Assembly (NCBI GenBank): GCA_010279815.1
Contig: QEOQ01000180.1
Coordinates: forward strand, 2,019,214 to 2,083,213
Source: Brachionus plicatilis
Lineage: Eukaryota; Rotifera; Eurotatoria; Ploima; Brachionidae
DNA length: 64,000 nt
Reading direction: 5' to 3'
Shown: positions 49,390 to 59,378 of the stretch, one piece after another
Numbering within the stretch: position 1 is the first letter of the stretch
How the letters are laid out: each line of letters opens with the position of its first letter
Made by a program: the position numbers and the translations under genes
The notes under the pieces: generated by a model
What the model was told of the DNA's origin: nothing
The model's input: only the letters and a program-made list of their open reading frames with translations
The model's database searches: none

Positions 49390-50230
49390 ACGAGTTCTTT
49401 TTTTTGGGCTTTTTTGCTTAAAGTTTTATTGAAAAATTTTAAAAAGAAAAAAAATCTTGCCAAATATTTTGATCTGATAATCAGTATTCGACTTTCTATT
49501 TTCCCTTTCCTAGGTTCATAAGTACATAGGTACAAAACTTTACATTTGTTCATGTTTAGATCTGCTGACCATATATCTTTCCATTCCACTAGTAGATCGA
49601 GGTCTCTCTGAGTTCTAATGATCCTACGCTCGGATATTTGGAGAGTTCAATTAATTTCAAGACATCGGCATAACTAAGACTAAAACTTTTGAGGCTCTCA
49701 AGGAAATCAGTGATAAAAATTATGAATAGAATTGGACCGTAAATCGATCCTTGTGATACTCCGCTTGTAACTACTTCCTAGTTGGATGCTTCATTCCCTA
49801 AAACAACTCTTTTTACTCTCCCAATCAGAAAAGACTCAATCTATCTTGGAAGTTGACCATTTAACCCATATGTTTCAAGTTTTTTTATCTATGAGGAACT
49901 TAATCAAAGGCCTTTGAGAAGTCAGTATACATAATGTCAACATTTTTTCATTTTTCTTATTCATAAGTTGCTTTATCAATGAACTCTAATAGATGTGCTG
50001 TCCCTGATCTGTTAGGTAGAAAATCATGCTGTTTATTAGAAATTAATGTGTATTTTAGTAAATAGTTCATTATTTCGTTCTTCAGCATTCTTTCCACTAC
50101 CTTTCGGACTATTGAAACCGGTCTGTAATTTGTAATGTCCTTTTTTGATCCACTTTTATGTATAGAAGATGCATTTGCTTTTTTCCATAATTTTGGTTGT
50201 TCGTCCTCGTTAAATGATTTTATAATTATA
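49390..50230 (-). mobile_element. Jockey-type non-LTR RT fragment
   Basis: Read on the minus strand, the sequence encodes NYRPVSIVRKVVERMLKNEI, NKQHDFLPNRSGTAHLLEF, YTDFSKAFD (RT motif A), a SYADVLKL block (motif C, normally YADD) and a W...LNMNKCKVLYL block, in that order and interrupted by stops and frameshifts. It has drifted to host-like AT content. A dead fragment of a LINE distinct from the one at 27.2-27.8 kb. Confidence 0.85.
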
Positions 50231-51643
50231 AATGTTAGCTCTAAGTAAAATTTTTAGATTTAAACACCAAAACTGTGAATGTTAAATTTCGAAAAATTTA
50301 ATTATAAATAAAACAACTTTTTTTGTGTTTATAAAAAGCTGAGTATTAAATAATTGAAACAAAATCAATGAGTTTTTAAAGAAAAACCATTTTTGATTAA
50401 AATATTGTCTATGCAATCAAATTTATTGAATAAATCAAATCTCCAAAATATTAAATCAAAATTAATTTTTTAGAATTTAAAATTTTTTTGTTTAAAAAAA
50501 TAAAATTCGAAAAATAACTTCATTTATGCTTTATTTAAATAAGATCATCTTTTTGTATACAAAATGATGTGTAGAAAAATTAATAATTTTTTTTTCTTTT
50601 ACTTATGTGCTACCAAATTGTCTTTTGTAATCATTAATTTTAGAAGCCTAATCTGTAAAAATAGGGAAGTAAATTTTTAACAAAAATATATGCATATTGC
50701 ATCTCTATAATTTATTTATAAATTTACCTAACAAACTTAGAATTCTAATATTCCTAAATTAAATTATGCTAAAAAAACATCATTAATATTCAACAAAAAT
50801 ATAAACTACCACATTTAAACTTTTTTTTAATTTGATGCTTATCAATTTGTTTCAAAAAAAGTTTAAATTTCTCTAATAAATTGAGCATCAAGCGAAGTCT
50901 ATTCCAAACAGCCATTAAGTACACACAAAGACAAATTAAATCCAAGTGCTCTAAAACAAAAATTAATTATTTCATTTTCATTTATTATCATTATAATAAT
51001 TCAAGTTTGATGTTAAGACAAAAGCCGAGCGTATGCACAGAGACACGCGCACTCACACTCCATAATTTCATAATTTATAAATATGCGTTTAAAATAATTT
51101 CCAGTGTGTTTACATGGATGGATCAAGGCAGCTATCAAGTGATCGCTTGTGAGCTTAAAATGTGTGAGTTGGTTTCGTCTAGCTGCGTGACTTGAATGCG
51201 TGATAATTCAAGAGAATAATGAGCGCTAAAAGCAAAAAAATAAAATTTGAAACAAAATTTTTAATATGTAGAATTATTGTTTCGTATGCTTGTGTTGTTC
51301 TCGTTGTTATTATTTTGTGAGTGTGTGTGTGTGTTCTCGTTGAAATAATTTTTAAATTTTACAAATTCATAAACTTTTTCAAATTTTGAAACGTAACAAA
51401 ACTCGACGGACCAAGACCAGTGATTGCAAGCAGGCTACTCTTGTTCAATCGGCTCCACCAACTCAATCGATTTTTACGATCAATCTGCCAGTCTGCCAAA
51501 GTTGGCCAATATTCTTTTTAAATAGACTTTTCAGATCTATTACATTGGAACATATGAATTTTTTTTCAAGCCATAGTATCAATTTAAGATAAGCTAGTAA
51601 AAAATTGAACTCAAAATTGCGACACAAATAGCTCGCTATCTTA
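50231..51643. other. Spacer with probable MED1 promoter/5' UTR
   Basis: No gene is supported. From about 51000 the sequence becomes less AT-rich, with an AC/GT-rich part and a (GT)n microsatellite at 51319-51333, consistent with regulatory or untranslated sequence ahead of the candidate first MED1 exon. Confidence 0.4.
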
Positions 51644-54600
51644 ATGAAAACAAGCTTGGAAAATTTGGTGTCAGCTTTGTTTGGGGACACACAGCAAATC
51701 AATCTTCTGGGCAACACTCGATCCCTGGGCACCCAGGTAAACACACAATTACCAAGCAAAAAAAAAATTTTATGCAGAAATTTCATTTTTTTTAAATAAT
51801 CAGGATTTCAAATTTTGGTAAACTTTGATACAGATATCGAGGAGATAATGCGAGGAGGACGACGACTTGACACTCGTAAAGGCTCTCAACATTGCCCGCA
51901 ACTGCGAGACCAACAGCGACAGCGTCGATGGCCTGACGAAGCCAACCCCGAGAGAGCTCGAAGGGCGCGGACAAGCCCTGTTCCGCACGGACCGCGGACA
52001 AGCCCTGTTCCGCACGGACCGCGGCCAACCCACGCGAAACGAAAAGCTCGACAGGAGCGCAGGAGGAAACCAGCGTCAGAGTGCACCATTCTCTGGAGCG
52101 CAGGAAATCCAAAGCTCGGACAAGTGCCGGAACTGCAACGGTTCGCCGCACACATTCAGCGTGTGCCCGGCTCGGGGAAAGCTTTGTGCGAATTGTGGAA
52201 TCGAGAACCACTTCGCGGCAGCCTGCCCAGCTTTCCACTAAAAAGTTCAGGGAATCTGGCTACGAGCCATTCTACGGTGTGCTGCTCGATGGTGGAGGAT
52301 TCGGCCTCCAGGGACCGTCAACGGCTGAGAGAGGCGATCGGCTTGGCGATGCTAACCACTCCCAGATCGACACAAGTGCGCTTGCTGAGCAGGTTCTCAG
52401 CCTCGCCCTCAACAACGACGAATGTGGCTCTTGCCCACGTCCCACGGAACGACACGTCCGCTTCGAACTTACCCAGGAATGGGATCGGCAGTCTCGACTT
52501 GTACCCAAAGTACTGCGTCGTGAACGGCGTCAAGGGCCGTCGTCGTATGTCGACCAAAACGTCCGCCCCGTGAGACAGCCGCAACGCCCGGTTGCGTTCC
52601 ATCTGCGCGAGGCAGTAGGAAGAGAGCTGGACAAGCAGGTCGAGCAGGGCATTCTCGAGCCTGTCGACAGCAGTAGCGGACCGACCCCATGGGTCTCAAA
52701 CCTAGTTGTGGTGCCCAAGGACAAGACGGCGCACGCCAACTGGAGGAACAAGCGTACGGAGTACACGTTGGAGATTCGGCTCACGTGTGATTCCAAGGCG
52801 CTCAACAAAGCGATCCGACGGACCCGATTTCCGGGTAAAACGATTGAGGATCTCATCACGCAAGTCAACGGCGCCACGGTCTTCTCGAAGATAGACCTCA
52901 TCAAGGCGTTTCATCAGTTCGCGTTGGACCAGGAGAGTCGGAACTACACGACCATCACAACGCATCGAGGGCTGTATCGTTACAAGCGCCTGCACATGGG
53001 CATTTCGTGCGCGTCCGAGGTGTTCACGGAGGGCCTTCGCAACATCCTGCTCGGATGCGAAGGTCAGTTGAACATGACCGACGATATTCTGGTCTACGGG
53101 AAGGACCAGGCCGAGCACGACCGGAACCTCATGCGAGTGCTCAAGCGGCTTCAGGAGGCTGGACTCACGGCCAATCCTGGTAAGTGCAAGTTTTTCAAGT
53201 CGGAGCTCACGTTCTTTGGCCTTCGCTTCTCGAGCAAAGGGATAGCTCCGACAGAGGACCGATGCCGCGCGCTTCGCGAAGCCAGAGCACCCGAGGACGT
53301 CAAGGCCCTGCGGAGCTTCTTGGGCGTGGTACAGTTCAGCGCCAGATTCATTCCCGATCTGAACACCGTCACCGACCCCCTGTGGCAGCTCACCAAGAAG
53401 GGCGCAGCGTGGAGGTGGAAAGCTGTCGAGCAGCTGGCTTTCGAGAGGATCAAGGCATCGATTAGCTCGAAGTGCATGGCCTACTTCGACAAGACATGGC
53501 TCACGGAGGTCATTGTCGACGCCAGCCCGGTCGGACTCAGCTCGATTCTGGTGCAGGTCAACCCGAACGACCGCAGCGACCGCAGATTCGTGTGCTTCGC
53601 ATCCCGTTCGCTAACCGATGTCGAGCGAAGGTACAGCCAGTGCGAGAAAGAAGCGCTCGCGGCCGTGTGGGGCTCTGAACGGTACTGGCTATACCTGTTC
53701 GGTTCCCACTACACGCTGGTTACGGACAACCGAGCGGTGCAGCTAATTTTCGGGGACTCGGCGAAGCGACCACCAGCTCGGATCGAAAGGTGGGGCCTAC
53801 GGCTCTCCCAGTTTGACTACTCGATCGAGCACCGACCTGGCTCATCCAACATCGCGGACTACTTCTCGCGACATCCAGATCCGAAGGTAAGTCTGACGAC
53901 CGAGATCGAGGAGAGTAAGACGGAGCGCTACATCAACACCGTCGTGCGGAGTGCAGTGCCGGAGGCGATTACGCTCAAAGAGATCGCCGCGGCGACCCTG
54001 GCAGATAGCGAGCTACAACGGCTGCTAGTCTGGTGCAGGAGCGAGGTGCAAACGCAGCTTCCACCGCATCTTTCGGCGTACCGACACGTTGCGAAAGAGA
54101 TCAATGCCACGACAAGCGGCATTCTCCTCCGAGATCAGCGCATCATCGTGCCCGCAGCACTGCGAGACCGAGTCGCAGACTTGGCACACACCGGACACCA
54201 GGGCATCGAGAAGACGAAGGCTCTCGTCCGAGCACGCGTCTGGTTTCCGGGCATCGACGAGATGGTCCACGACAGAGTGAAGAGGTGCCAAGCGTGCCAG
54301 GCGAACACCGATCGGCGATCATACGAGCCGATGGTAGCGTCACCGATGCCCCAAGGACCGTGGCAAGTCGTCGGTGGCGATTTTTTCGGTCCGATGGCGG
54401 ACGGCTCGTACTGGTTCGTAAACCACTGCGAGTACTCGCGCTGGGCGATGGTCCACCACATCCGGTCTGTGTCTGCCGACACTGTGATCCCGGTTCTGGA
54501 CGAGCTGTTCAGCATGTTCGGCACGCCACTGGTCTACAAGACTGACAACGGATCGCCGTTCCAGTCGCACTCGTTCGCGGCATTCGCCAAGCGGCTAGGC

Positions 54601-57600
54601 TTTCGGCATCGCCGGATCACGCCACTCTGGCCCAGGGCGAACGCCGAGACGGAGAGCTTCATGAAGAAGCTCGGGAAAGTGCTGAGGACAGCAACCATCG
54701 AGGGAGTAGACAAGAACGTCGCTCTACGACAGTTTCTGAGGGCATACCGGGAGACGCCTCATACCACCACGAAGGTAGCCCCCGCTCAGCTCATGATGGG
54801 CTACAGCCGGACGTCGGGCATCCCGCAGCTCAGCGCTCCCGCCTGCGATCAGAGCGGCAACCAGGCCGCGCATCGTTTCGCGCAGGAGAACGATCGCAAG
54901 GCTAAGGAGGTGATGACGCGCGAGTACAACGCTCGCATGCGTGTGCAGCAGTCCGAATTGAAGGTGGGGGATCTTGTACTCCTGAAGCTTCAGCGAGTAT
55001 GCAAGACGACGCCAGAGTGGGACCCGGAGCCGTACGTCATCACAGAACGGAAAGGCAGTATGGTGAGTGTATACCGGCACAACCACATCTTGACGACACG
55101 CAACGTGTCGTTCTTCAAGTTGTACCGGAAGAGCAACACCGACGATGAAGATCTCGCCAGCCTTCAATCGCACGCGGAGGTCGTGTGCCCGCCGGTTCCA
55201 AGGCCATCCGGCCTATTACCGTTTGACCTGAACACGCCGCTTCAGGACGCCCAGCCAGTTTCCCTGGATTCAGCCGAATCTTCGAGAGGGGGGGAAGGTA
55301 CGGCAATGACAACGCGCACGACCAGGAAAGCGGAGTCAACGCAGGCAGCAGGAGACGGGACACCGGCAGTCCAGCAGGTTCCGACCGCGACGGTCGACAG
55401 CTCGAAGCCGAGGACGTCCCAAGACGAGGCCCAGGCGCAGCAGCGCAAAGCAGGGCGGCCCACGAAAGCGCAAGAGGCAGCCAACAGAGCAGCAGCGGCT
55501 GCGGCAGAGGCAGCGCGCACGGCATCAAACCCGCCCACGCACAAGATGCAGACACGGAGGCAGGCCAAGCCTTCGGCTCAAGCCGGGGGGAAGATGTGAT
55601 GAGGACATCACTGTGCATGTACTCGGTTCGCTTTGCCGTTGCATGCACTCGTCTGAATCAGTAGACGATGTGCATGTTGAGCGCAGGCGAGACCGTGTAC
55701 ATACACTATAAATATTAAGCAACTCTTTTTTTTATGGGGATGAAAAAATCTTAGTTATTGAAATAAAGTTTTATTTTAGTCTATTGGCTTTATTTCAATC
55801 TTTCTACTAGAAAAATCTTGGGTGCATAAATTTTGGCAAGTTTCTGCGTGTATGCTGTGATCGGGTGGGGATGTTTGATTTAAGAAAAAAAAGAGAAAAA
55901 AAAGCATTTTTTGAAAATTTTAATTCATTGAAGGAATGTGTGTGCTCGGACCGGGTGTAAAAAAAAGAGCTTCAAGTGAATAATTTATTTAAAGATATAA
56001 AATAGTTTGATAAAATAAGACATTCAAAATTTAATTATGGCTCAGGTCTCATCAGCTACCTGTAAACAGCATAGATTTTTTACTTAGGTCTTTTGGTGCA
56101 GCCATTTTTGTTGAAATTCTGTCAAGAAAAGAAGCATTTTTGGAGAGCTAATTAATGAGTTTTTTTGATTTTTTTTAAGAAAAAAAAAATTTTTAGATTT
56201 ATCTTTTTTTAAAAAAAATGTGCTTTTTATTTAGACTTGATTTAGAACAAAAAAATTAAGTTAAATTAATAATGATTGTAAAATTTTCGAATCGAGTAAA
56301 TCTATGAATCAAAAATTTGACAATTATTTCAACTCGATTCTTGAATTAAATTTAAAAATTGAAAAAAGCATTGACACTCGACACAAAGAACAGCACAGTC
56401 AAATCGTATGGATCAATGTAATAAAGATCTGTCTAAAAAACCAATCAATTGGACCGATTTAGAAAAGCAGCTTCCTCACGTACAGACACGAATCGGTGCG
56501 GCATCGGCGTCCGGAATTCCTAGTCACTCGATCTCAATAAATAAACTCCTAGTTAAACAATGCACTGATCTTTTAATAAAACACATTAAAAGTATTATTT
56601 TATTTTTGCTTTTTTCTCTTTTTTTTTTGTTTTTTCTCATTGATTTTTGCGTTTTACCAAAGAGCTGAACCAAGCGCAGGTGATAGACCAACTGGAAAAT
56701 CTGGCCCAGTCATGCAGTTTGCTGATTTACAAAACACCATCGGAAGAAGACCCCAACACACTAAATGCTTTTTTGACCACCGATGACTTTTATTTTGAAG
56801 TAGCCATCGCTCTGAGTGGCGAGATAACTGATGCCAAATTTTCAATATTCAGTGAGCCAGCCACGGTCAGTTTTATTCTAAAAAAAAATTTTTGTTTACA
56901 TTGTCTAAACTTAATTCAAATCAAAACAGAGTAGCGTTTTGTTAAAAAATATTTTTTGCTCATGGAATTGGGACCTTTTGTCCAAACACATTGAAGGCGT
57001 CAAGTGCAACTTTATCCTCAGTGATCCCGATCCGTAAGAGACTGCTGACTTTTTTTGTTGCCAAAAAAATTAAACATTTCCCGTTTCTTAGCCAAATAAG
57101 GTCCACCGGTTTCAAAGCTATTCAGTGTTTGGAAAAAGACTTGTCTCAACTGTACCAAATTGAGCTTAGATTTTACGAAAAAGTCAACGGAACAAAACCG
57201 AGCTATTACGCGCTAAATCAACAGCCGAACTATACAGACAAGCTTATAAATCAAACACCAATTGGTGTATTTAAAAAAAGTGAACTTGGCCAGCCGCTTC
57301 GGTTGTACTATTATCTAAGTCCGCTTGACTTAATTCAACATCATCAAAATTTGAATGCTAAATTTAAAAAAAAAATCGACTCCACTCACAACACAATCAG
57401 TAATTTATTGTCACCAGACGAATTGTTCAGTTACGAGCTAGGCTCTTACTTGAGCGTTTCGCTTGTCCAAACCTCCAAAACACACAAATTGGTCGATTCT
57501 AATCTATTGGTATTGACCGAAAACGACGATGAACGCACTATTTTCGAATATTTAAATCCGTATGTAAATCAAAACTTTAATATTGAACAGTAAGCTTCTT

Positions 57601-59378
57601 TTTTATAATTTTTTTTTTTTTTTAAACTTAGCATATTTTTTTTATTTTTTTTCTAAAGTAAATTTGATTAAAAAGCACACTCTCTAAACATATGTTTTAA
57701 GAAAAAATAATTAAAATGCTGCATCCGTAATTTTTTGGAATTTTTCAAGGGTTTTATTTAAAATTTGATCAGAACTTAAAAAAAGTTTTTTTTTTGTTTT
57801 TGATAATTTAAAAAATGCAACAAACGCCATGCTCTAAAAATATGTTTTAAGCTTGGGGTCTGAATTAAAATACAATTTTTTAAATTTCAATGCAGCATCA
57901 AAGCTTAAGATGTTTGCCAGAAATTAAAAAAAAATATTTTGTATTCAATATTAGTATCGGGCCTTTTGATTACGGCCGAGAAAACATATTTGTTTCTTTA
58001 TTTTAACTATTTTTCTTACATTCAATTCTGTTATCTATTAAATTTTCATATTTGAATTTTTTTGAATATTTTTTTTACCCACACCCATCCCCATTTTTGG
58101 TGGTCTTTTTATATTTAGTGGCCGCCACTTACGGCACCCAACACTGTTCAATTTGTAGCTCTAGATAAAGTGCATAGCTAAAAAAAATTGAATTGGAAAA
58201 CGTGCTTAATTTAAAAAAATAATTTTTGTGTTTCACAAAAATTTCATACTTTGATACTGCATTTAACTTGTATTTTTTGCATGCAACACAATTTTGTTTC
58301 GGTATAAGAAGCTACAATATTTAGCAAAGGATTATGATAGCTTAAAAAATAATCATGTTTTTGGTTTTTAGGTAATTGAAAGAAAGAGATGATAATTTGT
58401 AAAAATAGAATTGAATCAATATGGCTTATTTAATGGATATCTGAGAGAAAAAAAAAACGATTATAAACGCAAAAAATACGGAAAAATTTAAAAAATGAGT
58501 AAATTATTGAAAATACATAAATTTTTGTTCTTAAATTCAAGAATATTCTTATTTTAAAAATTTTTCCTTATTTTTTGCGTTTATAATCCGTGTTTTCCCG
58601 TTTTAACGCGTTAAAACAATCACGTTTTTTTTCTGTTTTTTTTTCTCTCGGGCATTTTTAATGCAAAAAATTAAATCACTTTTTAATTTCTTTTAAAGTA
58701 TAATGATTAATTTCAATCCAAAAGAATCGTAACACATAGTTACCAGTAATTGACCTTTTTGGCTTTATTTCTAAATATTTTCTAATATTGATCGTAAAAA
58801 TATTTAAACAGTCCAGCCGAAAAAGGGTAAATTTGGGTAAAAACATCTGAAACTCAAGCGATAGTTTTTTAAATTAATTGTTTATAACTAAAAGCGTAAT
58901 CAAGGTTGTGAATATAAAAATACTCTAGGCACAAAAAAAACATATAAATCATCAATTTACAATTTTGTTAATCAAAACACTTCAATAAATAAATAAAATT
59001 ACAAGAAGAAAATTTTAAAATTATTCCTCAAAATTTCAATTTTACTTTTATAAATTTAATTTAAATTTATTTAAAAATTTTTTTTTAGAACTCCGTTATT
59101 TTTTAAATCATCACTAAAGCAATTAAATTCTTCGCCAAGCATACCAGCCACATTTCAAGTAAAACTTAACAAACCAGTAGTTATGTGTTTGAGCACACTT
59201 AGATTTTTACATGAACAAATAAGTATGACAAAAGAAATTTGTTTTAAAGCAAATTAATTTTTAAAATTTTCTAAAAGATATCGAATCACCACCAGAGACA
59301 GTAAAACCAACTCCGTTTTTCGAACTCCTCGCCAAAACAGCTATCAACAACAAGATCTTAAACGACGCTTATTCAGTG
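51644..59378 (+). CDS. MED1: Mediator complex subunit 1 (5' part; gene runs on)
   Basis: Seven well-supported positions of the gene are 56399-56591, 56663-56865, 56930-57033, 57101-57589, 59089-59222 and 59278-59378, all joined in phase, preceded by a candidate 5' exon at 51644-51736 (31 codons, strong GTAAAC donor, phase 0). The protein shows the MED1 N-terminal domain in order: KLNQAQVIDQLENLAQ, TTDDFYFEVAIALSGEI, LLSKHIEGV, GFKAIQCLEKDLSQLYQIE, PLRLYYYLSPLDLI, SIPATFQVKLNKPVV. In animals MED1 sits in the Mediator middle module and bridges nuclear receptors and other activators to RNA polymerase II. The frame is still open at 59378 with a good donor; later exons are not visible before 64000, so the gene is partial here. 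Intron 1 of the model contains a gypsy element; if the first exon is wrong, translation could start at the ATG at 56408. Confidence 0.85.
51840..52241 (+). pseudogene. Gag C-terminal fragment with two zinc knuckles
   Basis: The frame starts in gag sequence (DDDLTLVKALNIARNCE) without its own start and ends at a stop just after the second knuckle. Two CCHC zinc knuckles are visible: CRNCNGSPHTFSVC and CANCGIENHFAAAC, both with C-x2-C-x4-H-x4-C spacing, used for genomic RNA binding. A 27-bp unit is duplicated in tandem at about 51970-52024, giving GQALFRTDRGQALFRTDRGQ. Most of Gag (matrix/capsid) is missing. Confidence 0.8.
52081..55599 (+). CDS. pol: Gypsy Pol: reverse transcriptase, RNase H, integrase
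   Basis: The frame is open for 1172 codons; the first about 155 codons are out-of-frame gag and the inverted segment, and true Pol begins near 52545 (YVDQNVRPVRQPQRP). RT: FSKIDLIKAFHQ, LHMGIS and the catalytic box MTDDILVYG with Asp334/Asp335. RNase H starts near residue 478 (VIVDASPVGLSSILV; FASRSLTDVERRYSQCEKEA). Integrase: HHCC zinc finger near 700-742, catalytic Asp767 (GGDFFGP), Asp822 (KTDNGSP) and Glu858 (NAETESF), a correct D-35-E spacing. A GPY/F-like region (EPYVITERKGSMV) and a long Ala/Gln/Arg-rich tail follow. No frameshift or stop interrupts RT to integrase, which argues for recent insertion, but the element lacks gag, protease and 5' LTR. Confidence 0.92.
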   Translation: MHHSLERRKSKARTSAGTATVRRTHSACARLGESFVRIVESRTTSRQPAQLSTKKFRESGYEPFYGVLLDGGGFGLQGPSTAERGDRLGDANHSQIDTSALAEQVLSLALNNDECGSCPRPTERHVRFELTQEWDRQSRLVPKVLRRERRQGPSSYVDQNVRPVRQPQRPVAFHLREAVGRELDKQVEQGILEPVDSSSGPTPWVSNLVVVPKDKTAHANWRNKRTEYTLEIRLTCDSKALNKAIRRTRFPGKTIEDLITQVNGATVFSKIDLIKAFHQFALDQESRNYTTITTHRGLYRYKRLHMGISCASEVFTEGLRNILLGCEGQLNMTDDILVYGKDQAEHDRNLMRVLKRLQEAGLTANPGKCKFFKSELTFFGLRFSSKGIAPTEDRCRALREARAPEDVKALRSFLGVVQFSARFIPDLNTVTDPLWQLTKKGAAWRWKAVEQLAFERIKASISSKCMAYFDKTWLTEVIVDASPVGLSSILVQVNPNDRSDRRFVCFASRSLTDVERRYSQCEKEALAAVWGSERYWLYLFGSHYTLVTDNRAVQLIFGDSAKRPPARIERWGLRLSQFDYSIEHRPGSSNIADYFSRHPDPKVSLTTEIEESKTERYINTVVRSAVPEAITLKEIAAATLADSELQRLLVWCRSEVQTQLPPHLSAYRHVAKEINATTSGILLRDQRIIVPAALRDRVADLAHTGHQGIEKTKALVRARVWFPGIDEMVHDRVKRCQACQANTDRRSYEPMVASPMPQGPWQVVGGDFFGPMADGSYWFVNHCEYSRWAMVHHIRSVSADTVIPVLDELFSMFGTPLVYKTDNGSPFQSHSFAAFAKRLGFRHRRITPLWPRANAETESFMKKLGKVLRTATIEGVDKNVALRQFLRAYRETPHTTTKVAPAQLMMGYSRTSGIPQLSAPACDQSGNQAAHRFAQENDRKAKEVMTREYNARMRVQQSELKVGDLVLLKLQRVCKTTPEWDPEPYVITERKGSMVSVYRHNHILTTRNVSFFKLYRKSNTDDEDLASLQSHAEVVCPPVPRPSGLLPFDLNTPLQDAQPVSLDSAESSRGGEGTAMTTRTTRKAESTQAAGDGTPAVQQVPTATVDSSKPRTSQDEAQAQQRKAGRPTKAQEAANRAAAAAAEAARTASNPPTHKMQTRRQAKPSAQAGGKM
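52221..52575 (-). pseudogene. Inverted protease/linker segment of the gypsy element
   Basis: Read on the minus strand, this part encodes the C-terminal half of a gypsy aspartic protease (PFLGKFEADVSFRGTWARAT, VVVEGEAENLLSKRTCVDLG) and, after one in-frame stop, the linker that normally joins protease to RT (VEWLVARFPELFSGKLG). Gag on the left and RT on the right are on the plus strand. The N-terminal protease part with the catalytic Asp is not present. The segment has therefore been flipped and partly deleted, which breaks the polyprotein. Confidence 0.82.
55590..55800 (+). repeat. Probable 3' LTR of the gypsy element
   Basis: A purine-rich tract (GCCGGGGGGAAGA) ends at about 55592, as expected for the plus-strand primer, and is followed by TGTGATGAGGACATCAC. 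Further on are TATAAATA (55708) and AATAAA (55760), compatible with U3 promoter and R polyadenylation signals. The right boundary and any target duplication cannot be fixed because no second LTR exists for comparison. Confidence 0.5.
58435..58653. repeat. Foldback/MITE-like inverted repeat in a MED1 intron
   Basis: The left arm (about 58456-58495, GATTATAAACGCAAAAAATA) is complementary to the right arm (about 58555-58594, TTATTTTTTGCGTTTATAAT) over about 40 bases with few mismatches. Outer parts (GAGAGAAAAAA on the left, TTTTTCTCTC on the right) extend the symmetry, with an extra palindromic TTTTAACGCGTTAAAA on the right side. Confidence 0.65.

Larger units (their letters stand above)
51838..55800 (+). 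mobile_element. GC-rich Ty3/gypsy retrotransposon, 5'-truncated and rearranged
   Basis: A block of about 60% G+C stands out abruptly from host DNA. It contains the end of gag, an inverted protease segment, a long intact pol frame and an LTR-like 3' end. No 5' LTR or primer-binding site precedes it, and the left edge falls in gag at about 51838. The right edge is uncertain because composition returns to AT-rich inside the presumed LTR. It lies in the same orientation as MED1, inside its candidate first intron. Confidence 0.9.

Noticed and set aside
50881..51195. 104-codon plus-strand open frame
   Set aside because: Composition and lack of domains suggest chance; the region is more likely untranslated or regulatory.
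52081..52545. First 155 codons of the long pol frame as real protein
   Set aside because: They overlap gag in another frame and the inverted protease segment; the residues lack any domain, and homology starts at about 52545.
51886..55722. Many open frames on both strands inside the gypsy element
   Set aside because: GC-rich DNA has few stop codons; apart from gag, the inverted protease and pol these frames show no domain.
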